This document shows, in pieces, positions 56,309-64,000 of a DNA stretch of 64,000 nucleotides. Both the position numbers and the translations under genes were made by a program. The stretch is from Mobilicoccus sp032056465 (GTDB lineage: Bacteria > Actinomycetota > Actinomycetes > Actinomycetales > Dermatophilaceae), in assembly GCF_032056465.1 (NCBI RefSeq), contig NZ_DAMBCL010000013.1. One strand, 5' to 3'. The notes under the pieces are model-generated. The model had not been told where the DNA came from. It saw nothing but the letters and a program-made list of their open reading frames with translations, and did not search any database. Positions within the stretch are counted from its first letter, which is position 1. Each line of letters starts with the position of its first letter.

Positions 56309-57694
56309 TCAGGACCGGCGTCGTCGCGGAGCGGGCGGCATCGGCGGCAGGTCGGGCAGGTCCTCCTCGTCGATCCACGGTGACAGGACGTCCTCGAGGC
56401 CCGGCTGGGCCGCGGCGAGGTGGGCGCGGAAGTCGTCGGTCGTGACCACGGTGTCGAGGTGCCGAGCCACCCATGAGCGGACGATCGCGTCGAACGCCTC
56501 GGGGCCCACGGCGCAGGAGACGGCGTGCAGGGCGAGGGCACCGCGCTTGTAGACGCGGTCGTCGAACATCCGCTCCGCTCCGGGGTCGGCGACGCGGATG
56601 TCCTGGGGCTCGTCCCGCAGGGCGGCGTGGTGGCGTTCCGCCGTGGCGCGCAGCCGACGCGAGCCGAGGTGGTCCCACCACACCCACTCCGAGTAGCAGG
56701 CGAAGCCCTCGTTGAGCCAGATGTCGCGCCACCGCGCGAGCCCGACCGCGTTGCCGAACCACTGGTGGGCGAGTTCGTGCGCGACGAGACGTTCGCTGTG
56801 CCGACGGCCGTCGACGTGGTTGGCGCCGAAGATCGACACGGTCTGGGCCTCGAGCGGGATCTCGAGCGAGTCGTCGGTGACGACGACGTCGTAGCGCGAG
56901 AACGGGTAGGGACCGAATCGGTCGACGAACAACCGCATCATCTCGGTCTGCCGGCCGAAGTCGTGGGCCGCGCGGCGACGCAGCCGGTCGGGGACGTAGA
57001 TCCGCTGCGGCACGTCACCGCGGGCGAGACCCTCGGGCTCGACCGCGCCGTACCGCCCCACCTGGATCGTCGCGAGGTACGGCGCCGTGGGGGTGGGGTT
57101 GTCGAAGACGGTGGTCGTGCGGCTCGAGGAGCGTCGCTGCGACACGAGCTCACCGTTGGCGACGACGGTGTAGGCCGACTCCGTCGTCACCGAGATGCGG
57201 TAGGTGGCGCGGGAGGAGGGCCGGTCGTTGCAGGGGAACCACGTGGGCGCGCCGTCGGGTTGGGCCGCGACGAGGGCGCCGTCGGTGAGCTCCTCGAACC
57301 CGACCTCACCCCACGGACCCGTCCGGGGACCTGGCCGGCCACCGTAGGAGACGACCACCTGCAACCGACGCCGCGCCCCGGTCTCGCCGGGCAGCGGGAC
57401 GATGAGCTTGGCGCCGCGCGTGCGCCACCGGCGCACGGACTCCCCGTCGACGCGCACGTCCGAGACGGTGAGCCCGTCGAGGTCGAAGTCGAGCTGCTTG
57501 GCCGCCTCGCGCAGGACGACGGTGATGCGCGCCGTGGCGACGAGACGGTTCGTCCGCACCGTGTAGTCGAGATCGAGGTCGTAGTGGGTGACGTCGTAGA
57601 CGTCGCTGCCCTGATCGGAGACGTAGTCCGCCGGCCCTGGGGTGAGGGCGGCGGCGAGACGGTCGAGGGGGCCGGGCAGGGACAGGTCAGGCAT
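56309..57694 (-). CDS. M1-family zinc metallopeptidase, overlapping the Pls-like synthetase
   Basis: A 461-residue, short M1 peptidase. Zinc motif HELAH at 306-310 and Glu at 329 (LNEGFA) give HEXXH-x18-E. The GAMEN position reads LEAQTVSIFG. The C-terminal ERAP-like domain is short compared with PepN. No signal peptide, so it is cytoplasmic. ATG 57694 (8-nt overlap with the upstream stop) is preferred over GTG 57703. It is translationally coupled to the 1308-residue synthetase upstream. In epsilon-poly-lysine producers a peptidase that degrades the polymer is reported near the synthetase gene (from memory, to be checked); that role is inferred here. Confidence 0.9.
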   Translation of the reverse strand: MPDLSLPGPLDRLAAALTPGPADYVSDQGSDVYDVTHYDLDLDYTVRTNRLVATARITVVLREAAKQLDFDLDGLTVSDVRVDGESVRRWRTRGAKLIVPLPGETGARRRLQVVVSYGGRPGPRTGPWGEVGFEELTDGALVAAQPDGAPTWFPCNDRPSSRATYRISVTTESAYTVVANGELVSQRRSSSRTTTVFDNPTPTAPYLATIQVGRYGAVEPEGLARGDVPQRIYVPDRLRRRAAHDFGRQTEMMRLFVDRFGPYPFSRYDVVVTDDSLEIPLEAQTVSIFGANHVDGRRHSERLVAHELAHQWFGNAVGLARWRDIWLNEGFACYSEWVWWDHLGSRRLRATAERHHAALRDEPQDIRVADPGAERMFDDRVYKRGALALHAVSCAVGPEAFDAIVRSWVARHLDTVVTTDDFRAHLAAAQPGLEDVLSPWIDEEDLPDLPPMPPAPRRRRS

Positions 57695-60600
57695 GGTCGT
57701 CACTGTCCCACGGCGCGATGGGGTTGCCGACCCACCGGGTCCCGTCCGGGACGTCCTCCCCCCTCAGGACGAGAGACGCGGGCCCGACCGAGGCACCGGT
57801 GCCGATCTGCGCCGCCGGGAGGACGACGCTGTTCGGCCCCAGGGTGGCACCGACACCGAGGGTCACGGTGTCGAGGCTCATCACCCGGTCATGGAAGAGA
57901 TGGGTCTGGACGACGCAGCCGCGCCCGACGCTCGCGCCGTCGGCGAGGCGCACGAGGTCGGCCTCGGGGAGCCAGTACGTCTCGCACCACACGCCTCGAC
58001 CGATGCGAGCGCCGAGGCTGCGCAACCAGACGGTGATCGTCGGGGACCCGGTGGCGGCCCAGGCGAACCACGGGCCCGCGAGCATCTCGACGAACGTGTC
58101 GGAGAGTTCGTTGAGCCACACGAACGCGCTCCACAGCGGGTGCTCGGACACCGCGATCCGTCGGATGATGAGCCATTTGGCCAGGCTCGTGACGACGGCG
58201 GCGATCGCGCCCGCGCCCAGCACGACGACACCCCCGAGCAGGAGAGCGGCGGGCAGGCCGAACGCGGCGAGCGCGACGAAGGCGTAGGCGACGAGCACCC
58301 CGAGCGCGACGCTGCAGACCACCGGCACGAGGCGGCAGACCTCGACGAGCCCGCGGTAGACGCGCAGGATCGGCGTGGGCGAGTACGTGCGTTCGTCGAC
58401 GCTCTCGGTGGCGATGCGCCGGAGCTTCACCGGTGGGCTGCCGAGCCACGAGGTGCCCGACTTCGACTTGTGCGGGGCGGCCGACAGGACGGCGACGAGC
58501 CCGTCCTTGGGGACCTTGCGACCGGCCGCGGCCATCCCGGAGTTGCCGAGGAAGGCGCGCTTGCCGACGCGGGCACGACCGACACGCATCCAGCCACCGC
58601 GCAGGTCGTAGGACGCGACGAGGGTGTCGTCGGCGAGGAACGCGCCGTCGCCGATCTTCGTCATGCACGGCAGGAGGAGCACCGTCGAGGCCTCGACCCC
58701 ACGCCCCACGTCGGCGCCGAGCGCGCGGAGCCACCCCGGCGTGAGCTGGCTCGCGTAGATCGGGAAGAGCAGCGTGCGCGCCATGTCGAGGGTGCGTTCG
58801 GTGATCCAGATCTGCCACCCCACGCGGCTGCGCACCGCGTGGTGCCCTTCACGGACGCCGATCGCGCACAGCCGCACGACGACGAGGACGACGAGGGCGA
58901 ACCCGAGCATCCCGACGATCGTCGCGAGCGGGGTGAGGGCGAGGGTGGCGGGGAGGGCGCTGCCGAGGACGTCGACGTCCCGCGACGGACGCAGGAGCAG
59001 CCACAGCGCCGGGAGGAACCCGATGATCGGCAGGAAGGACAGGAGGATCCCGGTGACGGCGTAGACCGCGACCCACCACCGCGCACGGACGGGCCGGTGG
59101 TCGGGCCACTCCCCCACGACCTTGCGCGCGGAGGACGGGGACGCGGGTGAGCCGGCCCACACCTGGCCGGCGGGCACGAGACCGTGGACGGCCGATCCGG
59201 CCGAGACGACCGCCCCCTTGCCCACCGAGGCACCGGGCAGCAGGATGCTGCGCGCGCCGATCGAGGCGTGGGAGGCGACCCGGACATGGCCGACGTGGAA
59301 CTCCTCGCCCTCGACCCAGTGCCCGGAGAGGTCGACCTCGGGCTCGATCGCGGCCCCGCCGCCGAGGGTGAGCATGCCCGTCACCGGGGGGACCGCATGC
59401 ATGTCGACGCCGCGACCCACGCTGGCGCCGAGCCACCGGGCGTAGTTGAGCATCCAGGGGGCGCTCATCATCGAGGTCGCGCCGATGCTCTCGGCGAACT
59501 TCTCACACCCCCAGACGGACAGGTGCACCCGACCGGCGCGCGGGTAGGTGCCGGGCCGCAGCCCCCGCAGGCACACGCGGCTCACGAGTACCGAGAGACC
59601 GATCTGCCCGACCGGAGTCCACCCCACGAGCAGACCGACCGCGAGGAACGCCCACGACGTGCGCGGCATCGCGCCCCAGCCGAGGCCGTGGAGAACGGTG
59701 GCGAGGGTGAGCACGACGACGAGCCACCGCGCGGCGCGGACCGTCGCGCAGACCACGTCGATCCCGAGCTGGGTGACCTGGGCGCCGATCGGCACCGGGG
59801 AGGGCACCGGCCGCGGGTCGGACACGGCCGCCTGCGACGCCGGAGCGTCGTGCCGACTGTCGAGCATCGCGGCCTGGGCGCCGAGCCGGGGGTGGTCGTA
59901 GAGGTCGGCGACCGTGACCCGGGGCGAGCGTGCCCGCAGCAGCGACACCAGCCGGGCGGCGGCGAGACTCGTGCCCCCGAGGGTGAAGAAGTCGTCGTCG
60001 GCGCCGGGGTCGACACCGAGCACGGCCTGCCACTGCTGCGCCAGCCACGCCGCCGTGCCCTCGAGACCGTCGCTGCCGCCCCCGACCGGGCCCTCGCCGG
60101 GCAGCGGCCAGGGCAGGGCGTCCCGGTCGACCTTGCCCGAGGTGCGTGTCGGCATGTCCTCGACGACGGCGAGCCGCGGCACCATCGCCGCGGGGAGACG
60201 GTCCTCGAGTCGGGTGCGGGCGTCGGCGAGGTCGGCGTCGCCGTGGCCGTCGCCGCTCTCGGGCAGGAGGTAACCGACGAGCACGCTGACGCCCGGGGAG
60301 GTCTCGCGCACGGCGACCGCCGCCATCGCGACCCCGGGCAGGCTCTGGAGCGCGGCGTCGATCTCACCGAGTTCGATGCGCCGGCCGCCGACCTTGACCT
60401 GGTCGTCGGCGCGTCCGGCGAACACGAGCCCGTCGTCGTCGCGGACGACGAGGTCGCCGCTGCGGTAGGCGCGGTCCCACCCGAGCATCGGGGCGTAGGT
60501 GGCGGCGTCCTTCTCGGGGTCGAGGTAGCGCGCGAGGCCGACACCCCCGATGACGAGTTCGCCGGTCTGCCCGTCCTCGACCTCGTGACCGTCCGCGTCG

Positions 60601-61613
60601 ACGACGGCGAGGTCCCACCCGTCGAGCGGCAGGCCGATACGGATGGGCTCCTCCCCCGTCATCCGGGCGGCGCACGCGACGACCGTGGCCTCGGTGGGAC
60701 CGTAGGTGTTCCACACCTCGCGTTCGGGCGAGACGAGCCGGGCGGAGAGGTCGGCGGGCAGCCCCTCGCCGCCGAAGATGAGCAGACGGACCCCGGCGAG
60801 GCACTCCTGCGGCCACAGCGAGGCGAGGGTCGGCACGGTGGACACGACGGTGACGCCGCGCCGTTCGAGCCACGGGGCGAGGTCGACCCCCGAGCGCACG
60901 AGCGAGCGGGGCGCGGGCACGAGCGCGGCGCCGTGACGCCAGGCGAGCCACATCTCCTCGCACGAGGCGTCGAAGGCGACCGACAGACCGGCGAGGACGC
61001 GGTCGCCGGGTCCGAGTGGGGCCTCCTGGAGGAACAGGCGGGCCTCGGCGTCGACGAACGCCGCGGCGCTGCGGTGGGTGACGGCGACGCCCTTGGGGGT
61101 GCCCGTGGATCCCGACGTGAAGATGATCCAGGCATCGTCGGTGAGCGCGGGCTCCCAGCGATCGGGCTCGAACTCGACGTCCTCGCCGCCGTCGCCCGGC
61201 ACCTCGCCGCGCGGAGCCACGCCCGCGTCGGTGAGGACGGCCGCGACCCCGGCCTCGCCGAAGACGAGGGTGGCACGTTCCTCCGGATCGTCGGCGTCGA
61301 CGGGCACGTAGGCGGCGCCCGCCCGCAGGATGCCGACGATCGAGACGTGGAGGGCGGCGCCCCCCGTCGTCATGCGGATCCCGACCCGGTCGCCCGTGCG
61401 CACCCCGGCCCGGCGCAACGAGAACGCGACCTCGCCGGCGGACTCCCACAGCTGTCGGTAGGTGAGCACCCCGTCGTCGGTGTCGATCGCCGGTTGCTCG
61501 GGATGCTGCGCGACGACCTCCCGCAACACGTCGACGAGCGTCCTCGGCGGGGGTGCGAGCGAGCTGCGCCTCAGGGGAGGGTTCTCCACGTCGGACGGCA
61601 GGGAGGAGGGCAT
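57687..61613 (-). CDS. Pls/PosA-type membrane non-ribosomal peptide synthetase
   Basis: A 1308-residue protein with one adenylation domain (~28-500): A3 FTSGSTGTPKG (165-175), A5 NTYGPTEAT (302-310), A8 GRADDQVKVGGRRIELGEID (400-419), A10 lysine K494 in TSGKVDRD. The carrier has DDFFTLGGTSL with S549. Then six membrane helices in three pairs (~625-682, ~846-915, ~1095-1148), each pair followed by a left-handed beta-helix hexapeptide block (~730-830, ~965-1060, ~1200-1300). This A-T-(TM2-LbH)3 order is that of epsilon-poly-lysine/delta-poly-ornithine synthetases, which join one amino acid repeatedly. The A4 region FDASCEEMW has Asp at the alpha-amine position and Glu where a basic side chain may bind. 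TACCAT at 61663-61668 (minus) is a likely -10 box. Confidence 0.92.
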   Translation of the reverse strand: MPSSLPSDVENPPLRRSSLAPPPRTLVDVLREVVAQHPEQPAIDTDDGVLTYRQLWESAGEVAFSLRRAGVRTGDRVGIRMTTGGAALHVSIVGILRAGAAYVPVDADDPEERATLVFGEAGVAAVLTDAGVAPRGEVPGDGGEDVEFEPDRWEPALTDDAWIIFTSGSTGTPKGVAVTHRSAAAFVDAEARLFLQEAPLGPGDRVLAGLSVAFDASCEEMWLAWRHGAALVPAPRSLVRSGVDLAPWLERRGVTVVSTVPTLASLWPQECLAGVRLLIFGGEGLPADLSARLVSPEREVWNTYGPTEATVVACAARMTGEEPIRIGLPLDGWDLAVVDADGHEVEDGQTGELVIGGVGLARYLDPEKDAATYAPMLGWDRAYRSGDLVVRDDDGLVFAGRADDQVKVGGRRIELGEIDAALQSLPGVAMAAVAVRETSPGVSVLVGYLLPESGDGHGDADLADARTRLEDRLPAAMVPRLAVVEDMPTRTSGKVDRDALPWPLPGEGPVGGGSDGLEGTAAWLAQQWQAVLGVDPGADDDFFTLGGTSLAAARLVSLLRARSPRVTVADLYDHPRLGAQAAMLDSRHDAPASQAAVSDPRPVPSPVPIGAQVTQLGIDVVCATVRAARWLVVVLTLATVLHGLGWGAMPRTSWAFLAVGLLVGWTPVGQIGLSVLVSRVCLRGLRPGTYPRAGRVHLSVWGCEKFAESIGATSMMSAPWMLNYARWLGASVGRGVDMHAVPPVTGMLTLGGGAAIEPEVDLSGHWVEGEEFHVGHVRVASHASIGARSILLPGASVGKGAVVSAGSAVHGLVPAGQVWAGSPASPSSARKVVGEWPDHRPVRARWWVAVYAVTGILLSFLPIIGFLPALWLLLRPSRDVDVLGSALPATLALTPLATIVGMLGFALVVLVVVRLCAIGVREGHHAVRSRVGWQIWITERTLDMARTLLFPIYASQLTPGWLRALGADVGRGVEASTVLLLPCMTKIGDGAFLADDTLVASYDLRGGWMRVGRARVGKRAFLGNSGMAAAGRKVPKDGLVAVLSAAPHKSKSGTSWLGSPPVKLRRIATESVDERTYSPTPILRVYRGLVEVCRLVPVVCSVALGVLVAYAFVALAAFGLPAALLLGGVVVLGAGAIAAVVTSLAKWLIIRRIAVSEHPLWSAFVWLNELSDTFVEMLAGPWFAWAATGSPTITVWLRSLGARIGRGVWCETYWLPEADLVRLADGASVGRGCVVQTHLFHDRVMSLDTVTLGVGATLGPNSVVLPAAQIGTGASVGPASLVLRGEDVPDGTRWVGNPIAPWDSDDHA

Positions 61614-61680
61614 TCAGCACCCTTTCGAGCAGTAGCGCTCCGGCTGTGGGGGAATCTCGACGATGGTAGCGGCGCGGATG

Positions 61681-62874
61681 TCAGCGGCGCGGCAGGGCGG
61701 TCCCGGTGAACTCCTGGCGTGCGCGGAGCAACGAGTCGACGAGCACACGCTCCTCCTGTGCGACGCCCGGCCCGGCACGGCCCCGGTCGTGACGGGCGCG
61801 GAGGAAGGCCAGCTCGACGGCGTCGTCCTGGAAGTCGCGCATGGCGCGCCTGCCCCGGCGACCGCCGACCTCTCCCGCCCAGCGCCGCCCGGCGCGGCGG
61901 CCCTTGGGCGTGGCGAGCATGGCCACCTCGTCGCGACCGAACAGTCCGGCCTGGGCGTAGCCGACGAGGTAGCGGGCGACGAGGGCGTTCTCCCGGTAGC
62001 GAAGCCACACGGCGAAGACGAGAGCACCCAGGAACACCGGCATCTGGATGAAGAGGTACGAGCCCACCCAACCGGCCAGTCCCAGTGATGCGGCGCCGTT
62101 CCAGAATCCGTGGAGCACCATCGCGAAGACCCAGCCCGCGACGGGGGCGAGGAAGCGCAGCGGGGTGCGTCCGACGACCGCGAGGCCGATCCCGACGCCG
62201 ATCCAGATCGTGAACAGGGGGTGGGCGAACGGGGAGAACACCGCCCGCAGCACGAACGTGACCGCGAGCGCCTCCGGACCACCCTCGACGATGGCCCGGC
62301 CCAGATAGAGGATGTTCTCACCGAAGGCGAACCCCGCCGCGATGATGCCGGCGTACACGATCCCGTCGAGGACGCCGTCGAACTCCCGGCGGCGGAGCGC
62401 GAGGATGACGAGGATCCCGAGGCCCTTGGTCGTCTCCTCGATGAGGGGGGCACCCACGACGGGCGCGACCACCTGGGGGTCGAAGCCCAGCGCCCAGACG
62501 AGCCCGGCGAAGAGCTCGTTGAGCAGCAACGAGAGAGCCGTCGCGATGCAGCTGCCCCAGAGGAACGCGAGGACCAGTGACGTGATCGGCTCGGCCTCCT
62601 GGCGATCGAGCCACAGGAACGCGGGCACGACGACCGTGAGCGGGATGAGCGCGACGATGGTCGCCCGCAGGGCGGCCTGGACGCCGACGGTGGCGCCGAT
62701 GGCCCAGGCGAGCAGGGCCGCCCCGAGCAGCGCAAGGAGCAGGACGATGCCGACGGCGAACCAGCGCCGCAGCGCGGGGCGGTGGGTCGCGTTCGACGGA
62801 CCCGCCGCCGGGACGTAACCGCTCGGCGGCACGTGGCGCCACGGCGGGGGTGGTGGCGTGGTCATCGCAGTCAT
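61681..62874 (-). CDS. PrsW-family intramembrane metalloprotease
   Basis: A 397-residue membrane protein with about eight helices. PrsW-type motifs are EETTKGLGIL (glutamates), GENILYLGR, AHPLFTIWIGVG and HGFWNGA, the metal and catalytic residues of site-1-type intramembrane protease cleaving anti-sigma factors. The N-terminus is a Pro-rich cytoplasmic tail. The start at 62874 was chosen for AGGAG 5 nt upstream; ATG 62865 is possible. It lies 67 bp upstream of the Pls-like gene on the same strand, but that gene has its own -10 box, so co-transcription is uncertain. Substrate unknown. Confidence 0.88.
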   Translation of the reverse strand: MTAMTTPPPPPWRHVPPSGYVPAAGPSNATHRPALRRWFAVGIVLLLALLGAALLAWAIGATVGVQAALRATIVALIPLTVVVPAFLWLDRQEAEPITSLVLAFLWGSCIATALSLLLNELFAGLVWALGFDPQVVAPVVGAPLIEETTKGLGILVILALRRREFDGVLDGIVYAGIIAAGFAFGENILYLGRAIVEGGPEALAVTFVLRAVFSPFAHPLFTIWIGVGIGLAVVGRTPLRFLAPVAGWVFAMVLHGFWNGAASLGLAGWVGSYLFIQMPVFLGALVFAVWLRYRENALVARYLVGYAQAGLFGRDEVAMLATPKGRRAGRRWAGEVGGRRGRRAMRDFQDDAVELAFLRARHDRGRAGPGVAQEERVLVDSLLRARQEFTGTALPRR

Positions 62875-62960
62875 CGGATCTCCTGTCGGCGTCGCTCGCG
62901 AAGACTATGGGACCACGCCGACACCCGCCGGTGCCGTCGGGCATGCACGCACGTGCGGCC

Positions 62961-62976
62961 TAGAGTGGCGGGCGTG
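62961..62976 (+). promoter_or_regulatory. Leaderless promoter of orn
   Basis: TAGAGT (62961-62966), 7 nt, GTG (62974). No Shine-Dalgarno sequence fits. Confidence 0.6.
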
Positions 62977-63603
62977 TCAAAGACCACTGATTCCTCCCAG
63001 GACCGCATCATCTGGATCGACTGCGAGATGACCGGACTCGACCTCGAGCACGACGCGCTCATCGAGGTCGCCGCCCTCGTCACCGATTACGAGCTCACCC
63101 CGCTCGGCGAGGGCATCGACGTCGTCGTCCGACCGCCCGCGGAGGCGCTGGCGCAGATGGGCGACTTCGTCCGCGCCATGCACACGGACAGTGGCCTGCT
63201 GCCGCTGCTCGAGGACGGGGTCACGATGGAGGAGGCGGAGGCCACCGTGCTCGCCTACGTGCGCGAGCACGCGCCGGCGGCCGGGAAGTCGCCCCTCGGT
63301 GGCAACTCGGTCGGCACGGACCGTTCCTTCCTCGCCCGCGACATGCCGGAGCTCGCGGGCTACCTGCACCACCGGAACATCGACGTCTCGTCGATCAAGG
63401 AACTTGCGCGTCGCTGGTACCCAAGGGCCTTCCACCACTCGCCCCGCAAGAACGGTGGCCACCGCGCGCTCGCCGACATCAAGGACTCGCTCGTCGAACT
63501 CCGCTACTACCGCGACGCGGTCTTCGTCCCCCAACCCGGCCCCGACTCGGCCACGGCGAAGGAGCTCGGCGCCCGGCACGAGGAGCTGCGCACGAAGATG
63601 TGA
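62974..63603 (+). CDS. orn: Oligoribonuclease
   Basis: A 209-residue DEDDh 3'-5' exonuclease degrading short RNAs and pGpG, the breakdown product of c-di-GMP. Exo I WIDCEMTGLDLEHDALIE (D, E), Exo II NSVGTDRSFL (D) and Exo III HRALADIKDS (H, D) are all intact. RNA-binding PRKNGGHR precedes Exo III. The N-terminal extension is short and Ser-rich. GTG 62974 is chosen for its leaderless spacing. tRNA-His follows 143 bp downstream. Confidence 0.95.
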   Translation: MSKTTDSSQDRIIWIDCEMTGLDLEHDALIEVAALVTDYELTPLGEGIDVVVRPPAEALAQMGDFVRAMHTDSGLLPLLEDGVTMEEAEATVLAYVREHAPAAGKSPLGGNSVGTDRSFLARDMPELAGYLHHRNIDVSSIKELARRWYPRAFHHSPRKNGGHRALADIKDSLVELRYYRDAVFVPQPGPDSATAKELGARHEELRTKM

Positions 63604-63746
63604 CCGCCGCGCCGGGCCGGACCGGACCCGCCCGACGGCAGCCCCCGGAGGCGATGGTCACGAGCACTCCGGAAAGCAGGTACGATGGTCGCCGCGCCGC
63701 TCGCCGGGAGTCCAGACCGGATCCCCGTCCTCGATCGCGCACCATG

Positions 63747-63822
63747 GTGGGTGTAGCTCAGCTGGTAGAGCACCTGGTTGTGGTCCAGGTGGCCGCGGGT
63801 TCAAGTCCCGTCACTCACCCCA
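63747..63822 (+). tRNA. tRNA-His (anticodon GUG)
   Basis: Cloverleaf with acceptor GTGGGTG/CACTCAC, G at -1 (63746), D-arm AGCTCAGCTGGTAGAGC, anticodon loop TTGTGGT with GTG, T-loop GGTTCAAGTCC, discriminator C and encoded CCA (63820-63822). TACGAT (about 63680) is a likely -10 box. Confidence 0.96.
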
Positions 63823-63825
63823 AAC

Positions 63826-63890
63826 GGGTCAGGTGTGAACTTGCGACCAAGGGTCCGCCCTTGGTCGCGGTTCCCACCTGGCCCATTTTC
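63826..63890 (+). terminator. Nested hairpin with T run after tRNA-His
   Basis: Inner stem GCGACCAAGGG/CCCTTGGTCGC (63843-63853, 63858-63868) over a TCCG loop; outer stem GGGTCAGGTG/CACCTGGCCC with one wobble (63826-63835, 63875-63884). ATTTTC follows. It is the clearest Rho-independent terminator of the window. Confidence 0.85.
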
Positions 63891-64000
63891 TTCGCTTCGG
63901 CGGCCCAGCTCAGGGCGTCGGCATGGAGGCCAGGGATGCTCAGCCGGGCCCTACCCCCGGATCTTGGACACGGGGTGTGATTACGCAGCAGGTCGCAGCG

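Noticed and set aside
63600..63980. 126-codon frame spanning tRNA-His
   Set aside because: It runs across a clear tRNA gene and its terminator.

Overview
The window is about 72% G+C by eye and reads as chromosomal DNA of a high-GC Gram-positive actinobacterium, most like Micrococcales (Dermatophilaceae/Intrasporangiaceae-type). The grounds are pervasive GTG starts, the tig-clpP1-clpP2-clpX gene order next to tRNA-Pro and tRNA-Gly, a mycothiol-dependent Rv2466c-type protein, DUF3618 and holin-like membrane genes, orn followed by tRNA-His, and TANNNT -10 boxes placed 7 nt from GTG starts. The species cannot be named from the sequence. No CRISPR array, prophage or complete insertion sequence was seen. 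Ten Ns (38159-38168) mark an assembly gap inside malQ.

Layout. 1-2526: end of an acyl-CoA ligase gene, an FAD monooxygenase and a secreted concanavalin-like protein. 2594-10514: complete kdpFABCDE potassium-uptake operon on the minus strand, including a 28-residue kdpF, with an 11-bp-spaced direct repeat upstream that is a candidate KdpE box. 10621-14060: a hotdog thioesterase, a family 2 glycosyltransferase with a 4x pentapeptide repeat, and an AGCS amino-acid:cation symporter. 14282-19490: valS and a membrane GGDEF/degenerate-EAL protein. 19613-22882: a divergent zinc dehydrogenase and a fused mannitol PTS EIICBA, sharing a palindrome between them. 22960-27478: clpX, clpP2, clpP1 and tig. 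27681-31429: two tRNA genes, a three-gene envelope-protein operon and a SpoIIE-type phosphatase. 31541-42120: Rv2466c-like protein, pepN, UMF1 transporter, malQ, mscS, glbO and a GH13 glucosidase. 42153-47698: unknown protein, two acyl-CoA thioesterases, RluA-type pseudouridine synthase, ettA and an ssb paralogue. 47874-51523: two tandem dynamin-like GTPases. 51874-55329: a small protein, a lipoprotein, tRNA-Arg and an intracellular polyhydroxyalkanoate depolymerase. 55446-61613: 4'-phosphopantetheinyl transferase, M1 metallopeptidase and a 1308-residue Pls/PosA-type membrane peptide synthetase. 61681-63822: PrsW protease, orn and tRNA-His.

The most distinctive system is at 55.4-61.6 kb. One membrane protein carries an adenylation domain, a carrier domain, six membrane segments and three left-handed beta-helix blocks, the architecture of epsilon-poly-lysine/poly-ornithine synthetases. 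An M1 peptidase overlaps its 3' end, and a carrier-activating transferase gene converges on the pair. Together they look like a compact synthesis, activation and turnover unit for a homo-poly-amino acid. Other points of interest are the overlapping back-to-back thioesterase promoters, the tandem dynamins, the GGDEF protein whose EAL domain has lost catalytic residues, and the monothiol Rv2466c homologue.
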